A stretch of DNA of 44,002 nucleotides from an uncultured Erysipelotrichaceae bacterium. Lineage in GTDB: Bacteria; Bacillota_I; Bacilli_A; RFN20; CAG-826. A program made the position numbers and the translations under genes. Of this stretch, positions 20,088 through 28,707 are shown piece after piece. The stretch's first letter is position 1; every line of letters starts with the position of its first letter. The stretch covers positions 1 through 44,002 of the forward strand of contig CADCEE010000014.1 of assembly GCA_902800355.1 (NCBI GenBank), read 5' to 3'. Below the pieces are notes generated by a model that worked only from the letters and a program-made list of their open reading frames with translations, was not told the DNA's origin and ran no database searches.

Positions 20088-21482
20088 TTAATATTTTATT
20101 GAACCGCTTGTACGTGGATATGGTTGCACATCTCTAATATTTTGCATACCAGTAACATACATTAATAATCTATCAAATCCAATTCCAAATCCAGAGTGGA
20201 CACATCCACCGTATTTACGAGTGTCTAAATACCACTCTAAGCCTTGAGTTAATCCTAATTTATCCATTTTGGCTTTTAATAAGTCATAATTTTCTTCTCT
20301 TTGAGAGCCACCAACAAGTTCTCCAACAGCAGGAACTAATAAATCACATGCTGCCACAGTCTTTTTATCAGGGTTAAGTTTCATATAGAAAGCTTTAATT
20401 TCTTCTGGATAATCAATTAAGAATAATGGACCGTTCACTATCTTTTCAGTTAAATAACGTTCATGTTCGGACTGTAAATCCATACCCCATTCAATATTGC
20501 TATTATCGAATTTCACGCCATTTTTGACGGCATTTTTAAGGATTTCCACCCCTTCTGTATATGTCATCTTCTTAAACTCAGAATTCACAACATGATTTAA
20601 TCTATCCATTAAAGTTGGATCAATCATGGTGTTAAAGAATTTCATTTCTTCAGGGCAGGCTTGCATCACATAATTTATGCAGTATTTAATGCAGTCCTCA
20701 ATAACAGACATGTTACCGCTTAAATCACAAAATGCCATTTCTGGTTCAATCATCCAGAATTCAGAGGCATGTCTAACTGTGTTAGAGTGTTCTGCTCTAA
20801 AAACAGGACCAAATGTATAAACATTTCTAAACGCCAAAGCAAATGGTTCAACATGAAGTTGACCAGTAACAGTTAAATTAACCTTTCTACCATAGAATTC
20901 AAATGGATCTTTTGTGTCGTGAGTAGTAACATCAAAGACATTTCCTGCACCTTCTCCATCATTGGTAGTAATTTCAGGAGTGTGGACATATAAGAATCCT
21001 CTTTCTTGGAAGAATTGATGGATAGCAAAACTTAATACGCTTCTCACTCTAAAGATAGCTTGGAAAGTATTTCCTCTAGGTCTAATATGAGCAATTTCTC
21101 TAAGAAATTCAAAGGAATGTCTTTTCTTTTGAAGAGGATAATCTTCATCACAATCTCCTAATAATTCTGTAGAAGCTAATTCGATTTCAAATGGTTGTTT
21201 ATTTTCAGGAGTTAATTTCACCTTGCCAACAACTTTGATTGCGCAGCCATTTCTAAAAGAAGAAGCTAATTCATAACAGCTAGATTCTTTTAAATACACT
21301 AATTGAACGTTTTTAAAATAGGTACCATCATTAAATTCAATAAATCCAATTTGGCCATTCGCTCTATTAGTGCGAACCCAGCCTTCTAATTGAACTTCAT
21401 TAGAAAGTAGTTCATTTAATTCTTCTTGGTCTCCATTAAGGACAATATCGAATAATTCAAAGTTTGTGATATTTTTGCTCAT
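20088..21482 (-). CDS. asnS: Asparaginyl-tRNA synthetase
   Basis: 464 residues. An N-terminal OB-fold anticodon-binding domain (LEGWVRTNRANGQIGFIEFN) is followed by the class II core: motif 2 FRAEHSNTVRHASEFWMIE (about 226-244) and motif 3 GFGIGFDRLLMY (about 436). It charges tRNA-Asn directly, so GatCAB would mainly be needed for Gln-tRNA here (inference). The second ATG (21482) is preferred to the one 6 bases upstream because CGAGGAA lies at proper distance from it. It follows tsaD by about 58 bases in the same orientation. Confidence 0.95.
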   Translation of the reverse strand: MSKNITNFELFDIVLNGDQEELNELLSNEVQLEGWVRTNRANGQIGFIEFNDGTYFKNVQLVYLKESSCYELASSFRNGCAIKVVGKVKLTPENKQPFEIELASTELLGDCDEDYPLQKKRHSFEFLREIAHIRPRGNTFQAIFRVRSVLSFAIHQFFQERGFLYVHTPEITTNDGEGAGNVFDVTTHDTKDPFEFYGRKVNLTVTGQLHVEPFALAFRNVYTFGPVFRAEHSNTVRHASEFWMIEPEMAFCDLSGNMSVIEDCIKYCINYVMQACPEEMKFFNTMIDPTLMDRLNHVVNSEFKKMTYTEGVEILKNAVKNGVKFDNSNIEWGMDLQSEHERYLTEKIVNGPLFLIDYPEEIKAFYMKLNPDKKTVAACDLLVPAVGELVGGSQREENYDLLKAKMDKLGLTQGLEWYLDTRKYGGCVHSGFGIGFDRLLMYVTGMQNIRDVQPYPRTSGSIKY

Positions 21483-21540
21483 AATCATTTCCTCGTATTA
21501 AGTATTATATCTAATCTTGTGAAATCATTTAATAAAGATT

Positions 21541-22554
21541 TCAAAATTTATTCCATTCATCAATTTTCCAGTTTGGATCAACTCCTAAATCTAAAGGAGC
21601 GAATACTTTCAAATCGTATAATCTAGTGGCAACTTTAGCAATCATCGCCGCATTATCTGTACAACACCACATAGGCGGTATTTTAATCTCAACATTAAGT
21701 TTATTCATTTCTTTAGTCATCTCTTCTCTTAAATAAGAGTTCGCAGATACTCCACCTGCTAAGATGACTTGATTAACTTTATATTCTTTAACAGCCTTAA
21801 TTGTTCTATCAATCACTAGTCCTACTGCGACATCTTGGAAGGATTTACACATATCAGGAACATTAACTTTTTCCCCTTTTTGTTCTAGGTTATGCACTAA
21901 GTTGATAACGTTAGTCTTTAATCCAGAATAAGAGAGATTAAGTGTCTTCACTCCTTTTAAAGGAGTAGGTAAGTCGTATGTATGTTTTCCTTCTTTAGCA
22001 AGTTTATCAATAGGAATTCCTCCAGGATAAGGAAGACCTAACACTCTAGCAACTTTGTCATAGCATTCCCCAATCGCATCATCAACAGTCTCAGCGATAA
22101 TTTCAAAATCCATATGATCTTTCATCAATACTAATTCAGTATTTCCGCCAGATACCACTACCGCTAACATCGGGAATTTAAATTCAGACACATATTCATT
22201 AGCGTATATATGTCCCGCTAAATGATGAACTGGAATTAAAGGAATGTTATATAACATAGAAATAGTCTTAGCAGCTTGTAAACCAACATGAAGCGCACCA
22301 ATTAAACCTGGTCCTCTAGTAACAGCAACTGCGTCAAGTTCTTCAAAAGAAGTTTTGGCTTCTTCCATTGCCTCTTTAATCACAATAGATATATTTTCAG
22401 CGTGTAATCTAGAAGCAATTTCCGGCATCACTCCACCATATTTACGATGTACATCGATTTGAGTGGAAACAATATTACTTAAAAGAACACCATTATCAAT
22501 AACGGATGCTGCAGTTTCATCACAACTACTTTCAATCGCTAGTATCTTAGCCAT
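21541..22554 (-). CDS. tsaD: tRNA N6-threonylcarbamoyltransferase TsaD
   Basis: 337 residues, normal for bacterial TsaD. ASKHA-fold motifs: ESSCDETAA (about 7-15), the metal-binding HHLAGH (about 109-114), VVSGGNTEL (about 134) and LAGGVSANSYLRE (about 267). TsaD transfers the threonylcarbamoyl group to A37 of ANN-reading tRNAs, in complex with TsaB and TsaE, whose genes precede it. Its start overlaps rimI by 8 bases. It ends with TGA, one of the few TGA stops here, which shows TGA is a stop in this genome. Confidence 0.97.
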   Translation of the reverse strand: MAKILAIESSCDETAASVIDNGVLLSNIVSTQIDVHRKYGGVMPEIASRLHAENISIVIKEAMEEAKTSFEELDAVAVTRGPGLIGALHVGLQAAKTISMLYNIPLIPVHHLAGHIYANEYVSEFKFPMLAVVVSGGNTELVLMKDHMDFEIIAETVDDAIGECYDKVARVLGLPYPGGIPIDKLAKEGKHTYDLPTPLKGVKTLNLSYSGLKTNVINLVHNLEQKGEKVNVPDMCKSFQDVAVGLVIDRTIKAVKEYKVNQVILAGGVSANSYLREEMTKEMNKLNVEIKIPPMWCCTDNAAMIAKVATRLYDLKVFAPLDLGVDPNWKIDEWNKF

Positions 22555-23002
22555 TAAGTTCCACTCCTTTCATCATATATATTGCATTTTCACCATTGGA
22601 ATAATAATTTGGTTTAACTAAAAATTGATTAAACCCGTGTTTAGTGTAGAAATTAATTCCTTTGGAATTAGATTCTCTAACTTCTAAAGTAATAGTTAAA
22701 ACTTTTTTCGCATAACAATCTTTAAAAACTTCCTGTAATAATTTAGAACCAATAGCTTGTCTATGGTAATTTGGATGAACCGCAATTTGACAAATTGTGG
22801 CGCTATCAAATGTCACCCAATAATCAACATAGCCAACAACTTCATTATTAATTGTAGCGACTAATAAAGTCGCAAATTGATTATTAGTAAGTTCTCTAAT
22901 AATGTCTTCCTTTTTCCACGGAGCGACAAAACAGAGATTTTCGATCTCCATCACTTTATCTAAATCTGTTTCTACAAGGTCTCTAATTTCCACTAAAAAC
23001 AT
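22547..23002 (-). CDS. rimI: Ribosomal-protein-alanine N-acetyltransferase (GNAT family)
   Basis: 151 residues. A GNAT fold with the acetyl-CoA pyrophosphate loop QIAVHPNYHRQAIGSKLL (about 90-107), preceded by the family start LVETDLDKVMEIENLCFVAPWKKED. The C terminus carries the NFYTKHGFNQF element. It acetylates the N terminus of ribosomal protein S18 or related substrates. The tsaB-rimI-tsaD order is common in Firmicutes. It overlaps tsaD and lies 2 bases after tsaB. Confidence 0.92.
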   Translation of the reverse strand: MFLVEIRDLVETDLDKVMEIENLCFVAPWKKEDIIRELTNNQFATLLVATINNEVVGYVDYWVTFDSATICQIAVHPNYHRQAIGSKLLQEVFKDCYAKKVLTITLEVRESNSKGINFYTKHGFNQFLVKPNYYSNGENAIYMMKGVELNG

Positions 23003-23004
23003 AA

Positions 23005-23589
23005 CTAATCCTTTAGATAAACTGGTTTTAACGCTAAAGCGTTCTCACATGGTTTTATAACATTTAACAAGCTCACCATTTGCAAACAAATGTTAGAGTC
23101 TAAATTATTAAATCCTAAATAAGATACATTCCCACAAACGGAGTAGTCAGGATGTTCTTTAATATATTCAAGAACTTCATCGTTTGTCTTAATGGTGTCA
23201 CAAACTAACACCTTATCTTTATGATAAACACCAAAATAGCTTCTATTACTTCTCGCATTAATTAAACAAATTGATGGTTTATCGTTATCTTTAAGCACTC
23301 TTAAAGAAGAAACAGGATAGACAGGTACATCTAAACATAGAGCAATAACTTTAGCGATTGTTAAAGAGATTCTAACCCCAGTATATGAACCAGGGCCAAT
23401 AGAAGTCAAAACTCCTGTAATATCTTTTCTAGATAAAGAATATTTCTTTAATAAAGCATCAATCTCGGGAATCATATGTTCGGATTGCTCTTGCCATGCC
23501 TCATAAGAAGTATAGCCTAAAAGTTCACCGTTAGATTCCACTCCAACAGATAAAGATGTATTTGAACTATCAAGTAATAATGTCGCCAT
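23005..23589 (-). CDS. tsaB: tRNA threonylcarbamoyladenosine biosynthesis protein TsaB
   Basis: 194 residues, somewhat short for TsaB (about 220-230), with the C-terminal part reduced. It has the ASKHA N-terminal half: LLLDSSNTSLSVGVES (about 4-19), EHMIPEID (about 37) and the strongly conserved GPGSYTGVRISLTIAK (about 65-80). TsaB is the inactive paralogue that dimerises with TsaD. Follows tsaE by one base. Confidence 0.93.
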   Translation of the reverse strand: MATLLLDSSNTSLSVGVESNGELLGYTSYEAWQEQSEHMIPEIDALLKKYSLSRKDITGVLTSIGPGSYTGVRISLTIAKVIALCLDVPVYPVSSLRVLKDNDKPSICLINARSNRSYFGVYHKDKVLVCDTIKTNDEVLEYIKEHPDYSVCGNVSYLGFNNLDSNICLQMVSLLNVIKPCENALALKPVYLKD

Positions 23590-23590
23590 T

Positions 23591-24031
23591 TTATTTAATA
23601 ACCTCTAATAAATTAGAGTCTTTTGAATAGACTTTAATATGTCTAGCATTTTCTCCAGTAATACTAATCTCAATATATAAAGTATTTGCGGGTAATAAAC
23701 TAGATATAAATTGAGGCCACTCAATCATTGTTAAACCGGTTTCATAACCAATATATTCATCTAAACCAATATCAGTATTTAAATCTGCAAGTCGATAAGC
23801 ATCAATATGGATTAATGGTCTATCTCCTTTTAAATATAATTTCATGATGTTAAATGTTGGAGATTGAACCACTTCATCGATATTTAATCCTTTAGCGACA
23901 CTTCTTACTAAAGTAGTCTTTCCCGCACCTAAATCACCTAATAACGCTACAACGGTACCATTAGGTAATTTAGAGGCTAATTTAAGGCCAAATTCATGCA
24001 TTTGTTCACAGTTAAAAACATCAAATTCCAT
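23591..24031 (-). CDS. tsaE: tRNA threonylcarbamoyladenosine biosynthesis ATPase TsaE
   Basis: 146 residues. Walker A is GDLGAGKTTLVR (about 33-44), followed by VQSPTFNIMKLY and HIDAYRL (about 75-81), then MIEWPQF (about 98), all typical of TsaE. It hydrolyses ATP to reset the TsaBD complex. Part of the minus-strand run 25584-19940. Confidence 0.95.
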   Translation of the reverse strand: MEFDVFNCEQMHEFGLKLASKLPNGTVVALLGDLGAGKTTLVRSVAKGLNIDEVVQSPTFNIMKLYLKGDRPLIHIDAYRLADLNTDIGLDEYIGYETGLTMIEWPQFISSLLPANTLYIEISITGENARHIKVYSKDSNLLEVIK

Positions 24032-24041
24032 ATATTTACAA

Positions 24042-24575
24042 CTATTTGTCCTTATTTAATTGATTTAAGAACTTATCATAGTAAGTTCTAATTCTTTCAT
24101 CGTTAAATGGAAATTCTCTTTTTTCCATTTTGGCTACCACTAGCTTAATAGAATATCTTAAAACCTTATCAAGGTCATCAGTATATTTATATGTTTCTTT
24201 ATGTCTTAAATATTCTTTCTCGTCTAAGATTTTAATATCTCCACTAGGGAATAATTTAGCATCTAAATCATAATCGATATATTTAATCATCCTGGAATTA
24301 ATTAAGGCAGGTGACGCAATGTTACAGTAATAACAAATTCCATCTTCTTTAAGCATACAGATAACATTCCACCACTCTTTTTTTGAGAAGATAGTGACTG
24401 CTGGTTCTTTGGTAAACCAACGTCTTCCGTTATATTCCACAACTTTCGCTTTTTTAGTGGCGATTACTATAAAGTCATCGTTATTAGCCAATACTAAACC
24501 ACGATCCCAACAGCGGTGTAAGGATCCATCATGTTTATAACATTGAATAGCTAACCAATGACCAAATAATCCCAT
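24042..24575 (-). CDS. DUF402 / NTDP-type nucleoside phosphatase
   Basis: 177 residues matching the DUF402 pattern: paired Trp near residues 60-68 (RRWFTKEPAVTIF), KKEWWNVICMLKEDGICYYCNIASP (about 65-90), YIDYDLDAKLFPSGD (about 99) and LDEKEYLRH. Relatives in Gram-positive bacteria hydrolyse nucleoside tri- and diphosphates with a divalent metal bound by the Asp/Glu cluster. It sits directly before tsaE. Exact substrate not determinable from sequence. Confidence 0.85.
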   Translation of the reverse strand: MGLFGHWLAIQCYKHDGSLHRCWDRGLVLANNDDFIVIATKKAKVVEYNGRRWFTKEPAVTIFSKKEWWNVICMLKEDGICYYCNIASPALINSRMIKYIDYDLDAKLFPSGDIKILDEKEYLRHKETYKYTDDLDKVLRYSIKLVVAKMEKREFPFNDERIRTYYDKFLNQLNKDK

Positions 24576-24576
24576 A

Positions 24577-25584
24577 TTATTTCTCTAATAAGATATCCAA
24601 GATATCGTAAATGTTTTTCTTTAATTGTTGATAAGAAGCAGCATTAAGTTTCTTATCTAAAGGAATAGCCACGATTGAATCATCATAAGATAAATAAACC
24701 GCAGTGTGTCCTGCCCAAACAACAATATTGATATTAAGTAAAGCGCCAGTACAATCTAAAGATAATAAGTTATTAACAACATCTTTACCTAAATCCTTAG
24801 TGAAATTAGCCCCGTCTTTACCATATACTGCAAAGTTATTTTGTTCTTTTAGTACAACTAAATCATCAAAATCGGTTGGTAAATCAACTTTTTCTTTTTT
24901 ATGAATATTAATAATATAGCGATCTTCAAAATGTAAATCGTTAGCAAAAGAGAGATAACGACCTACGAAGAGTAATTGTTTTTGATGTTTTCTTTCTCCT
25001 GCTTTATATAAGGCAGCTTCACCCATTTGAACAGCATGTTCTTTATAGTTGAAATCAACAATATTTCTACTAGCAATATCCACGACATCTTTATAAACTC
25101 TATCAGGTAAAAATTCACTTACCGCATATCTCTTTTTAAAGAGTAAACGAGGTTCTTTAACTTCTTGTTTACTAACTAAATATTTGTTCGATGAAATAGC
25201 GAAGTTTTTTAAATAATCCTGAGACTTTCCTGGTAGTTTATTTCTAGTGAAAATATAAAAGGCTAACATGCCCACTAAAGTGATACCAATAATCACACCA
25301 CCAACAATCTTTCCCCAAGATTCCTTAACAGCTAAAAACAAAACAAATGATCCAGCCATAATTAATCCCACGATTGGAATTAATAAGTTAGAAATCTTTC
25401 TTTGCTTACTAAATGTCTTATAAAAATCATCTCTACTATTTTCTATTCCTTGAGAAAATGATTCTAGAGTCTCATTTTGTTCTAAATGAATAACATCTAA
25501 ACTAGCTTCTAATTTTGCTTTTTCTTGTTCTTCTGTTAATGGTTCATCCACCACTACAACTTTTGCTTTTTCTTTTTTTGCCAT
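24577..25584 (-). CDS. Two-helix membrane protein of unknown function
   Basis: 335 residues from the ATG at 25584, chosen because GATGAGG sits before it and the frame upstream has no such site. The N terminus is rich in Lys and Glu (MAKKEKAKVVVVDEP), then a helical segment, two membrane helices (about 67-86 and 91-111) and a large cytosolic C-terminal domain of about 220 residues (FKKRYAVSEFLPDRVYKDVVD, HEDRYIINIHKKEK-like region). No family recognised. First gene of the long operon, transcribed divergently from the TPP-riboswitch-controlled gene. Confidence 0.7.
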   Translation of the reverse strand: MAKKEKAKVVVVDEPLTEEQEKAKLEASLDVIHLEQNETLESFSQGIENSRDDFYKTFSKQRKISNLLIPIVGLIMAGSFVLFLAVKESWGKIVGGVIIGITLVGMLAFYIFTRNKLPGKSQDYLKNFAISSNKYLVSKQEVKEPRLLFKKRYAVSEFLPDRVYKDVVDIASRNIVDFNYKEHAVQMGEAALYKAGERKHQKQLLFVGRYLSFANDLHFEDRYIINIHKKEKVDLPTDFDDLVVLKEQNNFAVYGKDGANFTKDLGKDVVNNLLSLDCTGALLNINIVVWAGHTAVYLSYDDSIVAIPLDKKLNAASYQQLKKNIYDILDILLEK

Positions 25585-25670
25585 TACGCTAACCTCATCA
25601 TTGCTAATTATCATAACATAATATCTCACTAAGTGAGTATAATTATGCAAATATAATTGAGATATTTTTA

Positions 25671-25698
25671 TTGTTCAAATCAAATACTAGACTATAAT
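25671..25698 (+). promoter_or_regulatory. Promoter of the TPP riboswitch transcript
   Basis: TTGTTC (25671-25676) and TATAAT (25693-25698) with 16-bp spacing lie directly before the aptamer, giving a start site near 25705. Confidence 0.6.
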
Positions 25699-25699
25699 T

Positions 25700-25785
25700 A
25701 TTTTCGGGAGCTAGGTGAACCTGGCTGAGAGGATTCTGATTCGAATCGACCGTACCTGATCTAGGTAATGCTAGCGGAGGAAATG
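25700..25785 (+). promoter_or_regulatory. TPP (thiamine pyrophosphate) riboswitch aptamer
   Basis: The THI-box core is clear: GGGAGCTAGG...CTGAGAGGA for the pyrimidine-sensing arm, then ACCGTACCTGATCTAGGTAA for the pyrophosphate arm, and GCTAGCGGAGGAA closing P1. The CGGAGGAAAT at its 3' end is complementary to ATTTCTCCG at the start of the terminator hairpin, giving an antiterminator. Expected logic: TPP bound gives P1 and the terminator, and the transporter is off; without TPP the antiterminator forms. Confidence 0.93.
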
Positions 25786-25801
25786 TTATTATTAGCTATT
25801 T

Positions 25802-25827
25802 CTCCGTTTGCACACGGAGTTTTTTAT
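25802..25827 (+). terminator. TPP-controlled intrinsic terminator
   Basis: CTCCGT-TTGCAC-ACGGAG followed by TTTTTT, 12 bases before the start codon. Its left arm competes with the aptamer 3' strand. Confidence 0.9.
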
Positions 25828-25839
25828 TGGAGATAGATT

Positions 25840-26937
25840 ATGAGAAATAGAAGTTTAACAAGAATAATATGTGAAGTAGCAATATTTGCCGCGGTTGGAT
25901 TTGTACTTGACGAAATTCAAGGAGCGTTATCCGTTTCTTTCACTGGTGGAGGAAGTATTGGTATTGCGATGGTTGCAGTACTAATTGTGGCCTATAGAAG
26001 AGGATTATTACCTGCTTTAGCAACTGGTTTAATTATGGGTGCTTTAGATATCGCCACTAAGGCTTATATTCTTCATCCTCTACAAGTATTTTTAGATTAT
26101 ATTTTCCCTTACGCTTTAGTAAGTGTTGCAGGATTATTCAAACCTCTATTTGATAAATCAAATAATCATAAATATTTATGGTTAATTATAGGCACTGTTA
26201 TTGGAGGAATTTTAAAATTCTTCTCGCACTATTTCGCTGGCCTATTTTATTGGAACGTTCCAGATAAATTTGCTTGGAATCTATCATATATGTCTCCTGC
26301 CTTATATAGTTTTGTCTATAACTTAGCCTATGTTGGACCATGCGTAGTATTAAGCGTATTGGTTTTAGTGATTCTATTTAAGAGAGCCCCTCAAGTATTA
26401 GAGGTTCATGAAGAAAGAATTAAAGAAGAAGTTAAAAAGCCTATAACCACTGAAAAGTTTGTTAATTTTATGTTGGTGGGTACTTTATTCACAATTGGAA
26501 CAATCTTGTTTGTTGTATTCTTTGTTAGATATGTACTAACTCACACATACGATGAATATACTTGGATATATGGGTATGAAATTGACAGCTATTTTGATGG
26601 AGATTGTATGGTAAAGTGGTTATCAGGACTTGCTTTAATCGGAATCGGAGTAAATCATGTTGTAATGACTATCAAAAATAAGATTAGATATGAGGTTCTT
26701 TGCTTAGTTAGCAGCATTTCCATTCTTGCAGTAACTGGATATGCGGCTAGCAGAATCATAAAAATGTATTTTGATGTCTATATTGAAGGAAAAGATCCAA
26801 GTCGCATCAACAATGCTTATTGGATCTGGTTCGTCGCTTTATTAATAGTCGGACTAAATATCTTATCTTTAGCTATTTATTTATATAAAAGAAAACAAAA
26901 AAAGAGGCCGTTATTTCAGCCAATTAATCGGTTTTAA
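25840..26937 (+). CDS. thiT: ThiT thiamine transporter S component fused to an extra membrane domain
   Basis: 365 residues. Residues 1-190 match ThiT, the thiamine-binding subunit of an ECF transporter: GGGSIGIAMVAVLIVAYRRG (about 36-55), HPLQVFLDYIFPYAL (about 78) and KFFSHYFAGLFYW with YSFVYNLAYVGP (about 127-168) are the thiamine-site segments. The TPP riboswitch upstream independently supports thiamine. ThiT is normally about 190 residues. Here a charged linker (HEERIKEEVKKPITTEK) leads to about 175 more residues with four predicted helices (about 208-232, 256-275, 287-303 and 330-352) that I do not recognise. The GGAG site lies just after the terminator. The 3' end overlaps the convergent ung by 27 bases. 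Confidence 0.9.
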   Translation: MRNRSLTRIICEVAIFAAVGFVLDEIQGALSVSFTGGGSIGIAMVAVLIVAYRRGLLPALATGLIMGALDIATKAYILHPLQVFLDYIFPYALVSVAGLFKPLFDKSNNHKYLWLIIGTVIGGILKFFSHYFAGLFYWNVPDKFAWNLSYMSPALYSFVYNLAYVGPCVVLSVLVLVILFKRAPQVLEVHEERIKEEVKKPITTEKFVNFMLVGTLFTIGTILFVVFFVRYVLTHTYDEYTWIYGYEIDSYFDGDCMVKWLSGLALIGIGVNHVVMTIKNKIRYEVLCLVSSISILAVTGYAASRIIKMYFDVYIEGKDPSRINNAYWIWFVALLIVGLNILSLAIYLYKRKQKKRPLFQPINRF

Positions 26938-27567
26938 ACCGTTTTTGACGAGAAATTCATTCGTTAAACGGAAGTGATTGCAATTAAACCAACCACCATG
27001 ATTAGCGCCAAGCGGACTAGGATGAGTCGCTGTTAAAATCAGGTGGTTTTTATTTGTTAAATGTTTAGCTAAAATCTTCGCATTTCCTCCCCAGAGAAGG
27101 AAAACGATTGGTTGATCAACACTATTTAAGGTAGAAATGATATCTTGCATGAACAAATTGTATTCTTTGATGTTATGAGATAAAGGTAAAGCCTCTCTAA
27201 CGGTCAAAATCGTATTTAAAAGTAGGACTCCTTGCTTAGCTAGATAGGTTAAGTCACCACCTCGATTGATAAATTGAGCGTGATATTCCATTTCAATCTC
27301 TTTATAAATATTCACTAATGAAGGTGGAATCTTAATATTATCAGGAACTGAAAAAGATAATCCCATAGCCTGACCTTCTTCATGATATGGGTCTTGACCA
27401 AATATCACAACTTTCACTTCTTCTAAAGGAGTAAGTTTAAAGGCGTTAAACATCATTTCTCTAGGAGGATAGATTTTATAATTCTTATATTCCTCATCTA
27501 AGAACTTATTTAACTTAACCGCGTAGTCTTTTGATTTAATCTGTTCAAATACTTCGTTCCAAGTCAT
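26911..27567 (-). CDS. ung: Uracil-DNA glycosylase (family 1)
   Basis: 218 residues. The catalytic water-activating loop GQDPYHEEGQAMGLSFSV (about 57-74), the Ser-Pro loop IPPSLVNIYKEI (about 84) and the Leu-intercalation loop HPSPLGANHGG (about 185) are intact. It removes uracil from DNA. It overlaps the ThiT gene 3' end tail to tail and lies divergent from the glycosyltransferase gene. A TAAAAT box ends 6 bases before its ATG, so a leaderless mRNA is likely. Confidence 0.96.
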   Translation of the reverse strand: MTWNEVFEQIKSKDYAVKLNKFLDEEYKNYKIYPPREMMFNAFKLTPLEEVKVVIFGQDPYHEEGQAMGLSFSVPDNIKIPPSLVNIYKEIEMEYHAQFINRGGDLTYLAKQGVLLLNTILTVREALPLSHNIKEYNLFMQDIISTLNSVDQPIVFLLWGGNAKILAKHLTNKNHLILTATHPSPLGANHGGWFNCNHFRLTNEFLVKNGLKPINWLK

Positions 27568-27573
27568 GAAATG

Positions 27574-27579
27574 ATTTTA
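27574..27579 (-). promoter_or_regulatory. -10 box of ung, probably leaderless
   Basis: TAAAAT on the minus strand, 6 bases before the ung ATG. No ribosome binding site in between. Confidence 0.4.
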
Positions 27580-27612
27580 TCATTTTTAATGGCAAAGATA
27601 AACTTCGATAGA

Positions 27613-27618
27613 TATAAT
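27613..27618 (+). promoter_or_regulatory. -10 box of the first glycosyltransferase gene, probably leaderless
   Basis: TATAAT, 6 bases before the ATG at 27625. It decides the start: an upstream in-frame ATG at 27571 would lie before this promoter and inside the ung control region. Confidence 0.5.
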
Positions 27619-27624
27619 GTCTAT

Positions 27625-28707
27625 ATGCGAGTATTGATTATATTTAATCATCCAGCCCCATATAAAGTTAACGCTTTTAACGAGCTATCAAAGTATGTCG
27701 ATTTAACTGTTCTTTTTGAAAGAACAAAAGCTAAAGATCGTCCTGATTCTTTTTATAGTTCTAATAACTACCAATTTAACTATATCTTTTTAAAAGACGG
27801 ATATATCGGTAAAGAAGGTTCTATTTCTAATAACGTCAAAAAATATATTAAAAATTTACACCATGAATATGACGTCATTCTTATGAATGGCTACTCACAT
27901 TTAGCAGAGTTAAAAGCTATTAAATATATGGCGAAACATAATATAAAATTTGGCCTATTAATTAATGGAGGAGTCATCAAGAAAGAAAGTTGCTTTAAAA
28001 GAAGATATAAAACTAAATATATTTCAAAAGCTTCATTCTATTTATCTCCATCAAAAGCCTCTAATGAATATCTTAGATATTATGGGGCTAAAGGAGAGAT
28101 TTATAACTATCCTTACTGCAATATTTCTTCTAAGGAAATTATTAAGCCATCAAAAGAAGAAAGAATCGAAGTTAGAAATAAATACAATTTACCATTAGAT
28201 AAAAACATTTTTATTAACGCCTCTCAATTTATTGAGAGAAAGAATAATATTGAGTTACTCTCCTTATTTAAAGATAGAGAAGATCATCTCGTATTAGTGG
28301 GTGATGGACCATTAAAAGAGAAATATCAAAGTTATATAACTGAAAATAAGCTAGATAACGTACATATTCTCCCTTACTTAAATAAAGAAGAATTATTTGC
28401 TTTATATCGAGCGTGTGATGTCCATATTTCTTTAAGTAAACAAGATATTTTTGGACACACTATTTTAGAAGCTTTAGTCTGCTCCTTGCCTGTAGTGGCC
28501 AGTAAAAACATTGTCTCTGCTTTAGAATATATTAAAGATAATGAAAATGGATATGTAGTCGATATAAATGATATTGAAGGTATCAAAGAATCGATGGATA
28601 AAGCAGTTAAGTTATCTAAAGATAAAGCAAGAGAATCTATCAAAGATAACACTTTTGAAAAATCAGCAGAATCAATCTATAACATTTTGAAAGGTTTATA
28701 TGAGTAA
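27625..28707 (+). CDS. Glycosyltransferase family 4-type
   Basis: 360 residues starting MRVLIIFNHPAPYKVNAF, the usual GT4 opening. The GT-B C-terminal half has VGDGPLKEKYQSYI (about 227), HILPYLNKEELFALYRACD (about 250) and DIFGHTILEALVCSLPVVAS (about 277) with the conserved Glu that positions the nucleotide sugar. No signal or membrane segment: a cytosolic or membrane-associated sugar transferase. It overlaps the next glycosyltransferase gene by 8 bases and opens the glycan cluster. Donor and acceptor unknown. Confidence 0.9.
   Translation: MRVLIIFNHPAPYKVNAFNELSKYVDLTVLFERTKAKDRPDSFYSSNNYQFNYIFLKDGYIGKEGSISNNVKKYIKNLHHEYDVILMNGYSHLAELKAIKYMAKHNIKFGLLINGGVIKKESCFKRRYKTKYISKASFYLSPSKASNEYLRYYGAKGEIYNYPYCNISSKEIIKPSKEERIEVRNKYNLPLDKNIFINASQFIERKNNIELLSLFKDREDHLVLVGDGPLKEKYQSYITENKLDNVHILPYLNKEELFALYRACDVHISLSKQDIFGHTILEALVCSLPVVASKNIVSALEYIKDNENGYVVDINDIEGIKESMDKAVKLSKDKARESIKDNTFEKSAESIYNILKGLYE

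Noticed and set aside
27571-27624. Upstream start of the first glycosyltransferase
   Set aside because: It lies before the TATAAT box and in the ung control region; the GT4 fold begins at 27625.
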